Positions 35,451 through 44,551 of a stretch of DNA of 64,000 nt are shown here, piece after piece. How positions within the stretch are numbered: the first letter of the stretch is position 1; each line of letters starts with the position of its first letter. Source of the stretch: Adhaeribacter radiodurans (GTDB lineage Bacteria > Bacteroidota > Bacteroidia > Cytophagales > Hymenobacteraceae); contig NZ_CP055153.1 of NCBI RefSeq assembly GCF_014075995.1, positions 2,356,001 through 2,420,000 of the forward strand, read 5' to 3'. A program made the position numbers and the translations under genes. The notes beneath the pieces were generated by a model that ran no database searches, had not been told where the DNA came from, and saw only the letters and a list, made by a program, of their open reading frames with translations.

Positions 35451-36491
35451 TTCTAAAACTTCGTAAATAACAACCGGCTTCACTTTATTTTTAAGACTTA
35501 CTTCTTTGATTTTCTGGCAGCTAAAAGATTCTTTTGCTTTTTCGTAAGAAGCCTCGGAAATTAAAATCTGGTTTGGTTCGGCAATAGACTGCAAGCGCTG
35601 GGCTAAGTTTACCTCGTCGCCGATAACAGTATAATCTAAACGCCGCAGCGAAGCCGAGCCAATATTACCTGAAATCACTTCGCCCGAATTAATGCCGATG
35701 GAAATTTTGGGTTGAAACGCAATGCCTTCTAACTGCACTTCTGCTTCGCGGGCTAATTTTTCTTTAACCGCCAGGGCAGCATCAATGGCCCGGTCCAGGT
35801 GGAATTTTCCCCGGAATACTGCCATTACCGCATCGCCCATAAATTTATCTACGTGCCCTTTCTGCGCAATAATTTCTTTTACCATCAAGTCGAAATATTT
35901 ATTTAGCAGATTTACTACCAAGTTCGCCGACACTTTTTCGGTAATGGATGTAAAGCCGCAAATATCAATAAACATAATGGTGGCTTCCAGGGTCTCGTTT
36001 ACCATTAGGCCGTTCTCGAACTCTTTGTGCGTCATAAATTGCAGCACATTCTCGTCCACGTACATTTTTAGGATGTTATTTTCCTTAATGGCCTGCATGG
36101 TTTCCCGCATTTGCCCTACGTGGTTCAAAGTTTTATCCATGGTTAATTCCAGGTCTTCGAAATTAACGGGCTTGCACACAAAATCGAAGGCCCCACGGTT
36201 CATGGCCATCCGAATATTATCCATATCGCCGTAGGCCGAAACCATTACTGCTTTTAACAGCGGGTTTAATTCGGGCAATTTAGTTAATAGTGTTAAGCCA
36301 TCCATTTCGGGCATGTTAATATCGCTCAAAACAATGTCTAAATCAGGGTGCTCGGTTACTTTTTGCAAAGCTTCCAGCCCGTTATGAGCAAAAACAAACT
36401 CATAAACATTTTCTCTTATTTTGCGCCTGAATTTTTGCTTTATAAGTAATTCTAAATCTGTCTCGTCGTCTACCACCAATATTTTGGCCAT
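35448..36491 (-). CDS. Response-regulator adenylate cyclase (REC + class III cyclase)
   Basis: A 347-residue two-domain protein. Residues 1-125 are a receiver with phospho-acceptor D57 (IVLSDINMPEMDG) and a conserved K in CKPVNFEDL. A short coiled linker leads to a class III nucleotide cyclase (about 165-345): metal-binding aspartates in MFIDICGFTSITE and VDKFMGDAVMAVF, a lysine before the second (KFMGD) that selects adenine, and VIGDEVNLAQRLQ with the transition-state N and R. All catalytic residues are present, so it should make cAMP when phosphorylated. Its ATG overlaps the stop of the upstream response regulator as TGATG, implying coupled translation. Confidence 0.92.
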   Translation of the reverse strand: MAKILVVDDETDLELLIKQKFRRKIRENVYEFVFAHNGLEALQKVTEHPDLDIVLSDINMPEMDGLTLLTKLPELNPLLKAVMVSAYGDMDNIRMAMNRGAFDFVCKPVNFEDLELTMDKTLNHVGQMRETMQAIKENNILKMYVDENVLQFMTHKEFENGLMVNETLEATIMFIDICGFTSITEKVSANLVVNLLNKYFDLMVKEIIAQKGHVDKFMGDAVMAVFRGKFHLDRAIDAALAVKEKLAREAEVQLEGIAFQPKISIGINSGEVISGNIGSASLRRLDYTVIGDEVNLAQRLQSIAEPNQILISEASYEKAKESFSCQKIKEVSLKNKVKPVVIYEVLE

Positions 36492-36868
36492 CAGGTTGCA
36501 ATCGTTTTAAGTTTTTCTTTTAAGGTACTAAAGTCCAAGGGTTTAGTTAAAAAGTCGTCGGCCCCATATTGCATGGCTTGCTGGTAATTTTGTTCGTCGC
36601 CGTAAGCTGTAATCATCATTACGGCGGGCGGTTTGCTGGCGTGTTTCGTCCGGATAAAGCGCAACAAATCCAGGCCACTCATTCCGGGCATGTTAATATC
36701 CGATAAAATAAGCACTACCTCAGAGTCGTGTAGTTCAAGGTAAGCACAGGCTTCTTCGCCCGATAGAGCAAATTGAAACTCCAGCTCACCCGCCCGCACT
36801 TCGCGCCGGAAACGTTGTTCAAACAGCGGGCGTACATCTGCTTCATCGTCTACAACCAATATTTTCAT
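36491..36868 (-). CDS. Single-domain response regulator
   Basis: A 125-residue receiver-only protein with D7, D8, phospho-acceptor D57 (LILSDINMPG), T in MITAYGD and K in LTKPLDF. No output domain, so it is a phosphorelay intermediate or acts on another protein. It is placed between the membrane kinase gene (38 bp upstream) and the response-regulator cyclase, with which it shares overlapping stop and start codons. Confidence 0.92.
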   Translation of the reverse strand: MKILVVDDEADVRPLFEQRFRREVRAGELEFQFALSGEEACAYLELHDSEVVLILSDINMPGMSGLDLLRFIRTKHASKPPAVMMITAYGDEQNYQQAMQYGADDFLTKPLDFSTLKEKLKTIAT

Positions 36869-36906
36869 GAATTTTCTATTACAGATTATTACTAAATTGT
36901 TATTAA

Positions 36907-38262
36907 TTATCCATTTCTCCGAGGCAATCGCAAGATAAATTCGGAAAACTCTCCTTCTATGGTGTTAATATCCATAGTCCCGCCGTGCCCTTTGGTTATA
37001 ATGTCGTTGCAAATAGATAAGCCTAAGCCGGTTCCCTTCCCCGAAGGTTTAGTAGTGAAGAAAGGTTGAAAAATTTTATTTTTTACATTTTCCGGAATAC
37101 CCGTGCCATTATCGCGCACCCGGATTTCTATTTGTCCGTTTTGTTCTCTGGTAGATACGGTTACAGTTGGGTTAAAGGTCCCATTCAGCTTTTTCTTTTT
37201 CTCGGCAACGGCATAAAATGCATTATTAAACAAATTCAACAATACGCGGCCTATATCCTGGGGCACTACTTCTATTTTAATTAAATCGGGCGTTAAATCG
37301 GTTTGCAAAGCCGAATTAAAATTTTTGTCTTTGGCACGTAAACCATGGTACGAAAGCCGCAAATATTCGCTGGCTAAGGCGTTTATATCCGTTAATTGTT
37401 TTTCGCCCACACTTGCCCGCGAATGCTGCAACATTCCTTTTACAATATTATCGGCGCGTTTACCATGCTGAATAATTTTACGCTCATTATCTACAATATC
37501 TTTGGCGATTAATTTTACTTCGTTCAGATTACCCTGATCTATTTCGTGCTGTAATTCGTCCAGCAACTCCATGTTTATTTCAGAAAAATTATTGACGAAG
37601 TTGAGCGGGTTTTGGATTTCGTGGGCAATGCCAGCTGTAAGTTCCCCCAAAGAGGCTAGTTTTTCTTGCTGAATTAATTGGGCTTGGGTGGTTTGGAGTT
37701 CCTTTACGGCTAATTCCAGTTCTTCTTTTTGTTTGGTAATTTCGGCGGTGCGTTGGGCTACTAAAACTTCTAACTCTTCTTTCCGGGCTGAAATAATTTT
37801 ATTCTGTTGTTCTTCCTGTAAGCGTTGCTGCCTTTCGTATTCCAGGGCTTTTTGCTGTTTGTTGGCATTTACCCAATTCGCAAAATTCCAGACAAAAGCG
37901 GCCAGTAGAGCGGTGCTCCAATAGTTTTCCCATTTTTCATAAAATTCAGGTAAAATTAAATCAACAATTGCGCTTAAAAAGGTGATTACCGCAAATGGAA
38001 TAACCGGATAAAGAAACGAGCGGAAAGGAAAAAATTCAGGTTCTTTATAAATGTAAACCAATACTATCCAGAGGTAAAAGGCTGCCGCTAAGCCCGCTAC
38101 TTTATCGTTTACGAAACCGCTGATAGAAAAAGCAAGACCAACCGTCACCCAACTGGTAATATTCAACCATTGTTTCCATTTAAAAAAAGCCGGACTGCCC
38201 TGGGTAGAACTAATCAGGCGTCTTAAAAGCAGGAAAACCGCTAGAAACGTAAAAAAATACAT
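36907..38262 (-). CDS. Membrane sensor histidine kinase
   Basis: A 451-residue kinase. The first about 130 residues contain four to five transmembrane segments (for example WVTVGLAFSISGFV, LAAAFYLWIVLVYIY, YPVIPFAVITFLSAIV) with little periplasmic sequence; then a coiled coil (about 135-200), the HisKA box ELTAGIAHEIQNPLNFVNNFSE and a HATPase (VRDNGTGIPENVKNKIFQPFF, GKGTGLGLS). No receiver domain. The kinase cassette is nearly the same as that in the propeller kinase next door and in two genes at 54-58 kb. It probably phosphorylates the receiver proteins encoded immediately downstream. Confidence 0.92.
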   Translation of the reverse strand: MYFFTFLAVFLLLRRLISSTQGSPAFFKWKQWLNITSWVTVGLAFSISGFVNDKVAGLAAAFYLWIVLVYIYKEPEFFPFRSFLYPVIPFAVITFLSAIVDLILPEFYEKWENYWSTALLAAFVWNFANWVNANKQQKALEYERQQRLQEEQQNKIISARKEELEVLVAQRTAEITKQKEELELAVKELQTTQAQLIQQEKLASLGELTAGIAHEIQNPLNFVNNFSEINMELLDELQHEIDQGNLNEVKLIAKDIVDNERKIIQHGKRADNIVKGMLQHSRASVGEKQLTDINALASEYLRLSYHGLRAKDKNFNSALQTDLTPDLIKIEVVPQDIGRVLLNLFNNAFYAVAEKKKKLNGTFNPTVTVSTREQNGQIEIRVRDNGTGIPENVKNKIFQPFFTTKPSGKGTGLGLSICNDIITKGHGGTMDINTIEGEFSEFILRLPRRNG

Positions 38263-38293
38263 AAAATAATATTCTAAATCTGAAAGGCGGTTT

Positions 38294-41200
38294 TTAGCCT
38301 ATAATGGTTTTAGTAGCTAGGGGTAATATAATAATAAATTCGGTAAAAGCACCTAGTTCGGTTTCTACTTTCAATTCACCATTATGGACGTTGGTAATAA
38401 TATCGTAGGAAAGGGAGAGACCTAAACCCGTTCCCTGGCCAGTGGGTTTAGTAGTGAAGAAAGGTTGAAAAATTTTGTGCTTGAAATTTTCAGGTATTCC
38501 AGTGCCATTATCCCGCACTCTGATTTCTACTTTTCCATCGTGATTGCAGGTGCTTACTTTTACTTCCGGTTGGTATTGGCCATTTAGTTGAGTTTTCTTT
38601 TGCTGGGTGGCGTAAAAAGCATTGTTGTATACATTAAGTAGTACTCTTCCCAGGTCCTGGGGTACCACTTCAACTTTCCCGATGGTGCTATACAATTCGG
38701 TTATTAAGCTGGCGTTGAAATCTTTGTATTTTGCTCTTACGCCTTGATAGGAGAGACGCAAGTATTCTTCAGCTATTGCATTAATATCGGTTAATTGTTT
38801 CTCACCACTTGATGCACGGGAGTGTTGCAACATACTTTTAACGATGGAATCGGCTCGTTTGCCGTGATGTTGTATCTTTTCTAAATTTTGCTCCAGGTCA
38901 TTCAAAATTACTTCTGCTTCTTTTTTTTCTGAGAATGGCAGGTTTAGGAAAGGCCCTTCTTTTAATTCTTCGACCAGCTCGGTACTTACTTCTGAGAAAT
39001 TATTGACAAAATTTAAAGGATTCTGTATTTCGTGGGCTATGCCAGCAGTGAGTTCACCCAAAGAAGCCATTTTTTCTTTTTGGATAAGTTGTTGTTGCGT
39101 TTGTTTTAACTCATGATAAGCCCGTTCGATTTCGTGGGCTTGCTCTAGTTCTCTCTTTCTGGCTTTGTTCCGCTCCCTTTGTACTATCCTCCGCCTCTGA
39201 AAACGGTCTAAGGCAAACATTCCAACTAAAAAGCATAGAAAATAGAATCCATAGGCCAACCTAGTTCGCCACCAGGGAGGATGTATGATAATACGGATAA
39301 AAGTACCTTTTTCATTCCAAACTCCATCGTTGTTAGAACCTTTTACGCGGAAGATGTAGGTGCCAGGATCGATATTGGTATAGCTGGCAAATCGCTGAGA
39401 TCCGGAATAAACCCAATCGGAGTTAACTCCTTCCAACTTATAAGCATATTGGTTTTTCTGACTGTTTGTATAATTGAGAGCGGCATATTCAAAAGAGAAA
39501 AAATTCTCCCGGTACTTAAGCTCAATATCTCTTTTTGGGAGCTTGCCTACCAGTGGTTTATTAAAAACTTTTATTTGGGAAATTACAATTGGTGGTAAGT
39601 AATTATTAGGCTTTATGGAACTTGGCTGGAAATAACTTAGGCCATTTGTTCCCCCAAAGTAAAGTGTTCCATCTTTCCCTTTAAAGGCAGCTCCTATACT
39701 GAATACATTACCTTGCAAACCGTCACTATAATCGTAATTAATAAATGTTTTCTGAGTAGGTGAAAACCGGGAAAGCCCTTTACCTGTACCCAACCACAGA
39801 TTACCGCCTTCATCTTCTAGAATAGAGAAAACTGTATTGTTACCAAGACCGTGCTTTTCGGTGTAAGTAGTAAAGTTTTCTTGCTCAAAGTTGAATTTAC
39901 ACAAACCGCCACCCAAGGTGGCAAACCAGAGGTTTCCCCTTGAATCTTCATAAATAGAAAAAACAATACTGGAGCTTAAACTAGTAGTATCGAGCCGGTT
40001 AGGTAGGTAGTGTTTAAATTTACCTGTTTTAGCATCTAATCTGCTTACACCAACACTGCCGTGGCCTGCCCAAAGATCACCTTTTTTATCCTTTAGGATA
40101 GTATAGACTTCGTAATCACTTAACCCTTGGGAGTTTTTGGGATCGTGCCCGTAATGATGAATTATTTTTCGGGTTACAGGATCGAAGCCTTTAATCCCAT
40201 TTTTAGTGCCTATCCAAATAATTCCATGAGGGTCTTCGTAAAGGGTAATAACATAGTCTAAACCCTTAATTATAGGATTAGATTTTCCGGTTTTGGGGTT
40301 GAACTGAGATAGCATTCCGGAACTTGCGATCCAAAGTATCCCAGACTGGTCTACCAAGAGGGGTTGTACGTTGTTACTTGAAATACTTTGGGGGTTGTTC
40401 GGGTCATGTCGGTATTGGGTAAACTTACCTGTTTTATTATCAAAAGCATTTAAGCCGTCTTTCTGGGTGCCAATCCAAAGAACGCCCTCTTTATCCTCGC
40501 AAATAGAAGTAACTAAATTGTTACTTAAAGAATTAGGCAGATATTGGTTAATTCGAAGTAGCTTAAATGGTTTTTGATGAGGATCCAATTTGTTTATACC
40601 ACTTGAATTGGATCCTATCCACAGAATTCCTGACCGATCAAGGAAGAGATACGAAAGTAAATTGGTGCTGAGGCTGGAAGGATCAGTGGTATCATGATAA
40701 TAATGCGTAAATCTACTTTGTTTTCGATCAAAGCGGTTTAAACCGTTTTGCGTGGCTACCCATAGATTACCCGCTAAATCCTCCGCAATACTGGAGAGGC
40801 CAATAAAATTATTACTTAAAGAAAAAGAGTTTTGTGGGTCGTGCTGTAAATGGGTAAAGGCACCTGTTTTTGGATCCATCCGGTTTAAACCTCCGCCATC
40901 AGTTCCAATCCAAAGTACCCCAGTATGGTCTTGGTATATACTAGTTACATAATTATGGCTTAAGCTGCTTGGATTGAAGGAATCATGATGGAAATGTTTA
41001 AAACTGACCTTATTGGGAGCACCGTTCTTTTCGGGGGTGAGAATAAGTTGATGTAAACCAGTTTTACCACCAAACCACAATGTTCCGCTTTTATCTTTGA
41101 AAGAACTTAAAATAGCGAAATCAGAGGAACTATTATTTCCCTTAATGGAGGGTGGCTCTATTTCATAACTTGCCAAGAATTTACCAGTTTTTTTATTAAA

Positions 41201-41683
41201 TCGACGTAATTCACCGCCCCAATTAGCTATCCAAAGCAGCTCTTCGTTATCACTGTTAATCACCGAAACCGATCTAAATTCTGGTACGAAACTGTTTTTA
41301 AGCTGAGTAGGCTGAAAATTTGTAAATTTTTCGGTGGTTGGATCAAATCTACTTATACCACTTTCGGCTGTTCCTATCCAGATTAAACCATCTTTATCTT
41401 CATATAAAGCAGAAACAAAGTTGTGGATAAGCGATGTAGGATCAAACGGATCCATTTTGTACGTTTTAACCGAATATCCATCGTACTTGTCCAAACCCAT
41501 GTATGAACCAAACCACAGATAACCTTTCTTATCCTGCAACATTCTCCAAGTTGTATTGGAAGAGAATCCATCGGCAGTGGTAAGGTGTTCGAAACGAAGT
41601 TTTCCTGTTTGAGCGAAACTTATATACTGATTGTTTATTAGAAGGAATAAACTAATTAAACAAATGAGTAAAAGAGTTTTCAT
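38294..41683 (-). CDS. Two-component propeller sensor histidine kinase
   Basis: An 1129-residue sensor with a signal peptide, a large periplasmic region made of Reg_prop repeats that form two beta-propellers (repeated units such as GLIWIGTAESGISRFDPTTEKF and GVLWIGTDGGGLNRMDPKTG, about 40-690), a Y_Y_Y domain (about 720-800, NYTNSQKNQYAYKLEGVNSDW), one transmembrane helix (YGFYFLCFLVGMFAL, near 810), and a kinase core with ELTAGIAHEIQNPLNFVNNFSE. Such sensors often detect oligosaccharides in Bacteroidota. Unlike classical HTCS proteins there is no receiver or AraC output, so the signal must go to separate regulators, most likely those encoded downstream. Confidence 0.92.
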   Translation of the reverse strand: MKTLLLICLISLFLLINNQYISFAQTGKLRFEHLTTADGFSSNTTWRMLQDKKGYLWFGSYMGLDKYDGYSVKTYKMDPFDPTSLIHNFVSALYEDKDGLIWIGTAESGISRFDPTTEKFTNFQPTQLKNSFVPEFRSVSVINSDNEELLWIANWGGELRRFNKKTGKFLASYEIEPPSIKGNNSSSDFAILSSFKDKSGTLWFGGKTGLHQLILTPEKNGAPNKVSFKHFHHDSFNPSSLSHNYVTSIYQDHTGVLWIGTDGGGLNRMDPKTGAFTHLQHDPQNSFSLSNNFIGLSSIAEDLAGNLWVATQNGLNRFDRKQSRFTHYYHDTTDPSSLSTNLLSYLFLDRSGILWIGSNSSGINKLDPHQKPFKLLRINQYLPNSLSNNLVTSICEDKEGVLWIGTQKDGLNAFDNKTGKFTQYRHDPNNPQSISSNNVQPLLVDQSGILWIASSGMLSQFNPKTGKSNPIIKGLDYVITLYEDPHGIIWIGTKNGIKGFDPVTRKIIHHYGHDPKNSQGLSDYEVYTILKDKKGDLWAGHGSVGVSRLDAKTGKFKHYLPNRLDTTSLSSSIVFSIYEDSRGNLWFATLGGGLCKFNFEQENFTTYTEKHGLGNNTVFSILEDEGGNLWLGTGKGLSRFSPTQKTFINYDYSDGLQGNVFSIGAAFKGKDGTLYFGGTNGLSYFQPSSIKPNNYLPPIVISQIKVFNKPLVGKLPKRDIELKYRENFFSFEYAALNYTNSQKNQYAYKLEGVNSDWVYSGSQRFASYTNIDPGTYIFRVKGSNNDGVWNEKGTFIRIIIHPPWWRTRLAYGFYFLCFLVGMFALDRFQRRRIVQRERNKARKRELEQAHEIERAYHELKQTQQQLIQKEKMASLGELTAGIAHEIQNPLNFVNNFSEVSTELVEELKEGPFLNLPFSEKKEAEVILNDLEQNLEKIQHHGKRADSIVKSMLQHSRASSGEKQLTDINAIAEEYLRLSYQGVRAKYKDFNASLITELYSTIGKVEVVPQDLGRVLLNVYNNAFYATQQKKTQLNGQYQPEVKVSTCNHDGKVEIRVRDNGTGIPENFKHKIFQPFFTTKPTGQGTGLGLSLSYDIITNVHNGELKVETELGAFTEFIIILPLATKTIIG

Positions 41684-42248
41684 TAACCTGTGAAATAGGA
41701 ATTACTAAAATGAAAACGTATATAGCTAATCTGATTTAAATAGAACTATGACCCAAACCATCTAAAGCCTTAGATTAAAAATTAAGGCAAAATTTTTAAT
41801 ATAGCAAGGTTATCCTTCTATTCAAACAGCTCAAGAAGATTAGAAACAAGAGCAGGTGCCTTGCTTAACGGGGAGTTCAATTTATATTAAAGGTTAAGCC
41901 AAGTCCACTTGGTTGCTTTCACCTTATTAACTTAAAAGAAAAGGTTGAAATTAGTTCTCCAAGTTAAGCTTATTCTTATAAATTATATAATTATTGCTTT
42001 TAATGTTTTAATTATTTTTCTAAAATTCTTTTAACCTAAAGGGGTAAATAGATAGGCCAAATTTTATTTAAATAATTTCTATATTGATGCATGTACCCGT
42101 TAGTTTTACTTTATTTCCATTGACATAGAATAAGTAAACAACTAACGAAAAATTAATAAACTACAATCATTATTAGTTTAACCTAATGCACTACATAGAT
42201 TTAATTTAATAAGAAAACAACATCTTAAACCTCCTAATCATAAATCGG
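41684..42248. other. Intergenic region, propeller kinase / Nramp-like operon
   Basis: This 565-bp, very AT-rich gap separates two divergent genes and must contain both promoters. I find no gene and no exact TAnnTTTG box close to either start. The only local structure is a small stem CCAAGT/ACTTGG near 41899-41912. Confidence 0.5.
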
Positions 42249-43517
42249 ATGGATATTAAAGTTACGGACCAACCAGAGAATAGCACTGCCAGTAGAACCC
42301 ATACCCCCAAAATTATAAACTATTTAAAAAAAGGTTTGCTGTCTTTGGGTCCGGGTATTATTACAGCCGCTTTGGTTTTTGGACCGAGTAAAATGACCAT
42401 CACCTCTAAATTAGGGGCGGTGTATGGTTATTCGCTTTTGTGGATAGTAGTGGTAGCTATTTTTTTTATGACCTTATTTACCACCATGAGCGCCCGGATA
42501 GGAGTAGCTACGCAGCAATCCTTGTTAAGTACTATCCGGCTTAAATGGGGGAAAGCGGCAGCCATTGCTATAGGCATTGGGGTGTTTTTTGTGACTACTT
42601 CTTTCCAGGCGGGAAATTCCGTGGGGGTAGGTATTTCCATTGCCGAAGCCAGCGGTACCTCACCGGTTATCTGGATTGTTTTCTTTAATATTTTAGGCAT
42701 TGCCTTACTCTTTTTCCGGAGTTTTTATAAGGTACTGGAAAAACTAATGATCTTTCTGATTGCCCTTATGCTTTTTGCCTTTATTACTACTTTGTTTATG
42801 GTTAAGCCCAGTTTATCGGGAGTAGCCAGCGGGTTTGTACCTTCTATTCCAGCGGGTTCCTTAGGTTTGGTAATTGCCTTTACGGCTTCCTGTTTCTCCA
42901 TTGTGGGCGCTTTTTACCAATCCTACCTGGTGCAGGAGCGGATTAAACTAAACCCGGAAATAAAAGAAAAAGATAGCAATAGTATACCCGGTATTTTTAT
43001 TCTGGGTTTAATGAGTGCCATTGTTTTAATATGTGCGGCTGCGGTATTACATCCCAAAGGCATTCCGGTAACAAGCGCTTCCGATATGGCCAAAGCACTG
43101 GAACCACTATTTGGTAAATATTCTTCTATCCTGTTTTTAACGGGTTTGTTTGGAGCAGCTTTTTCCTCGCTGGTAGGTAATGCCAGTGTAGGTGGTACTT
43201 TATTGGGCGATGCCTTAGGTTATGGTAGCCAATTGAACAACCAAATGGTACGATTACTTATTGCCTTGGTAATGATTATTGGAGCCATAATCGCGATTGT
43301 TTTTGGGAAATTGCCTTTGGAGTTGATTGTTTTTGCTCAGAGCGTTACTATTTTCTTAGTACCGTTTATAGGCATTGCTCTTTATTTTGTAGCCAACGAT
43401 GCCCACTTAATGGGTAAGCTCAAGAATACAGTTACCATGAAAATATTTGGCTCTTTAGGCTTATTGATCCTTATTTTATTGGCCGCCAGTAATATAAACG
43501 AGTTGTTCTTAAAATAG
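42249..43517 (+). CDS. Nramp-like transporter with atypical TM1 motif
   Basis: A 422-residue membrane protein with about eleven helices and the Nramp (SLC11) arrangement. The N-terminus SLGPGIITAALVFGPSKMTITS is recognisable Nramp TM1, but the canonical metal-binding DPGN is replaced by GPSK (residues 45-48). In the TM6 region, SCFSIVGAFYQSYLVQERIK lacks the usual metal-binding methionine context. This argues against divalent-metal transport; the APC/LeuT fold can carry organic substrates. It is the first gene of a run with an epimerase, a DHDPS-like aldolase and an enolase-superfamily enzyme, and may import their substrate. Confidence 0.8.
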   Translation: MDIKVTDQPENSTASRTHTPKIINYLKKGLLSLGPGIITAALVFGPSKMTITSKLGAVYGYSLLWIVVVAIFFMTLFTTMSARIGVATQQSLLSTIRLKWGKAAAIAIGIGVFFVTTSFQAGNSVGVGISIAEASGTSPVIWIVFFNILGIALLFFRSFYKVLEKLMIFLIALMLFAFITTLFMVKPSLSGVASGFVPSIPAGSLGLVIAFTASCFSIVGAFYQSYLVQERIKLNPEIKEKDSNSIPGIFILGLMSAIVLICAAAVLHPKGIPVTSASDMAKALEPLFGKYSSILFLTGLFGAAFSSLVGNASVGGTLLGDALGYGSQLNNQMVRLLIALVMIIGAIIAIVFGKLPLELIVFAQSVTIFLVPFIGIALYFVANDAHLMGKLKNTVTMKIFGSLGLLILILLAASNINELFLK

Positions 43518-43531
43518 TATGTAGCTTTTAT

Positions 43532-44482
43532 ATGATTGATTTACAATTATTAGAACAAGAATTACTAAAACCTTCGGAAGCTTTAATAGCCGACATGTAC
43601 GACCTGGAAGGGGATATTATCTTGTTGGGAGTAGGTGGGAAAACGGGCCCAAGTATGGCGCGCTTAGCCAGGCAAGCAATTGATTTAGCCGGAGTAAAAA
43701 AACGCATTATAGGAGTTTCCCGTTTTTCAGACCCTCAGACCCAAACCGAACTGGAAGCTGAAGGAATTGAAACTATTGCCGCCGATTTACTAAATGAAAG
43801 CCATTTAGCGGCGCTGCCCGATGCGGCCAACGTACTTTACTTGGCGGGTACTAAGTTTGGCACCACCGGAAAAGAACCTTTTACCTGGGCCATGAATGCT
43901 TATTTGCCGGACCGGGTGGCGGAACGTTATAAAGATTCCCGGATTGTGGCTTTTTCCACGGGTAATGTATATCCCTTTAGCCCGGTAAGTTCGGGCGGTC
44001 CTTCCGAAGATTATCCTACCGGGCCGGTGGGCGAATACGGTCAATCTTGTTTGGGTCGGGAGCGCATTTTCCAGTACTTCTCCGAAAAAAACCAGACTCC
44101 TACGCTTATTTACCGGCTGAATTACGCCATCGATTTTAAATATGGGGTACTGCTGGAAATTGCAAAAGCGGTTAACGAGGAACGGTCAATTGACTTAACC
44201 ACCGGCAATGTAAATGTAATTTGGCAGGGCGACGCTAATGAAATAGCTCTCCGGGCTTTAAAGCATTGTAGTGTTCCGACCAAAATCTTAAATGTAACCG
44301 GTCCCGAAACTGTTTCTGTTAAATGGCTGGCTGAACAATTTGGCGGACTCCTGGGCAAAGAACCAACTTTCATAAACGAAGTACAACCCACTGCCTTATT
44401 AAGCAATGCTTCGGAAGCGCACTGGTTGTTTGGTTACCCCCGCGTTACCTTGCGCCAAATGATGGAGATAACGGTTACCTGA
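43532..44482 (+). CDS. NAD-dependent epimerase/dehydratase family protein
   Basis: A 316-residue extended short-chain dehydrogenase. The N-terminal Rossmann part has a glycine motif GVGGKTGPSMARLA (about 33-46), and the catalytic-loop region AFSTGNVYPFSP includes the serine/threonine and the tyrosine of a Y-x-x-x-K-type site in an altered form, GEYGQSCLGRE, where lysine is not evident. The substrate is likely a nucleotide sugar or sugar acid. It starts 14 bp after the Nramp-like gene, so they are cotranscribed. Confidence 0.82.
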   Translation: MIDLQLLEQELLKPSEALIADMYDLEGDIILLGVGGKTGPSMARLARQAIDLAGVKKRIIGVSRFSDPQTQTELEAEGIETIAADLLNESHLAALPDAANVLYLAGTKFGTTGKEPFTWAMNAYLPDRVAERYKDSRIVAFSTGNVYPFSPVSSGGPSEDYPTGPVGEYGQSCLGRERIFQYFSEKNQTPTLIYRLNYAIDFKYGVLLEIAKAVNEERSIDLTTGNVNVIWQGDANEIALRALKHCSVPTKILNVTGPETVSVKWLAEQFGGLLGKEPTFINEVQPTALLSNASEAHWLFGYPRVTLRQMMEITVT

Positions 44483-44551
44483 TTGCAGGGCGGAGGCAAA
44501 ATTTACAATAAACCTACTCATTTTCAGGAAAGGCAAGGTAAGTTTTAATAT

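Noticed and set aside
42045-42080. ATAGGCCAAATTTT-like motif also near 58310-58330 upstream of another gene
   Set aside because: Short, AT-rich, and the distances from the start codons differ (about 190 and 250 bp), so it may be chance.
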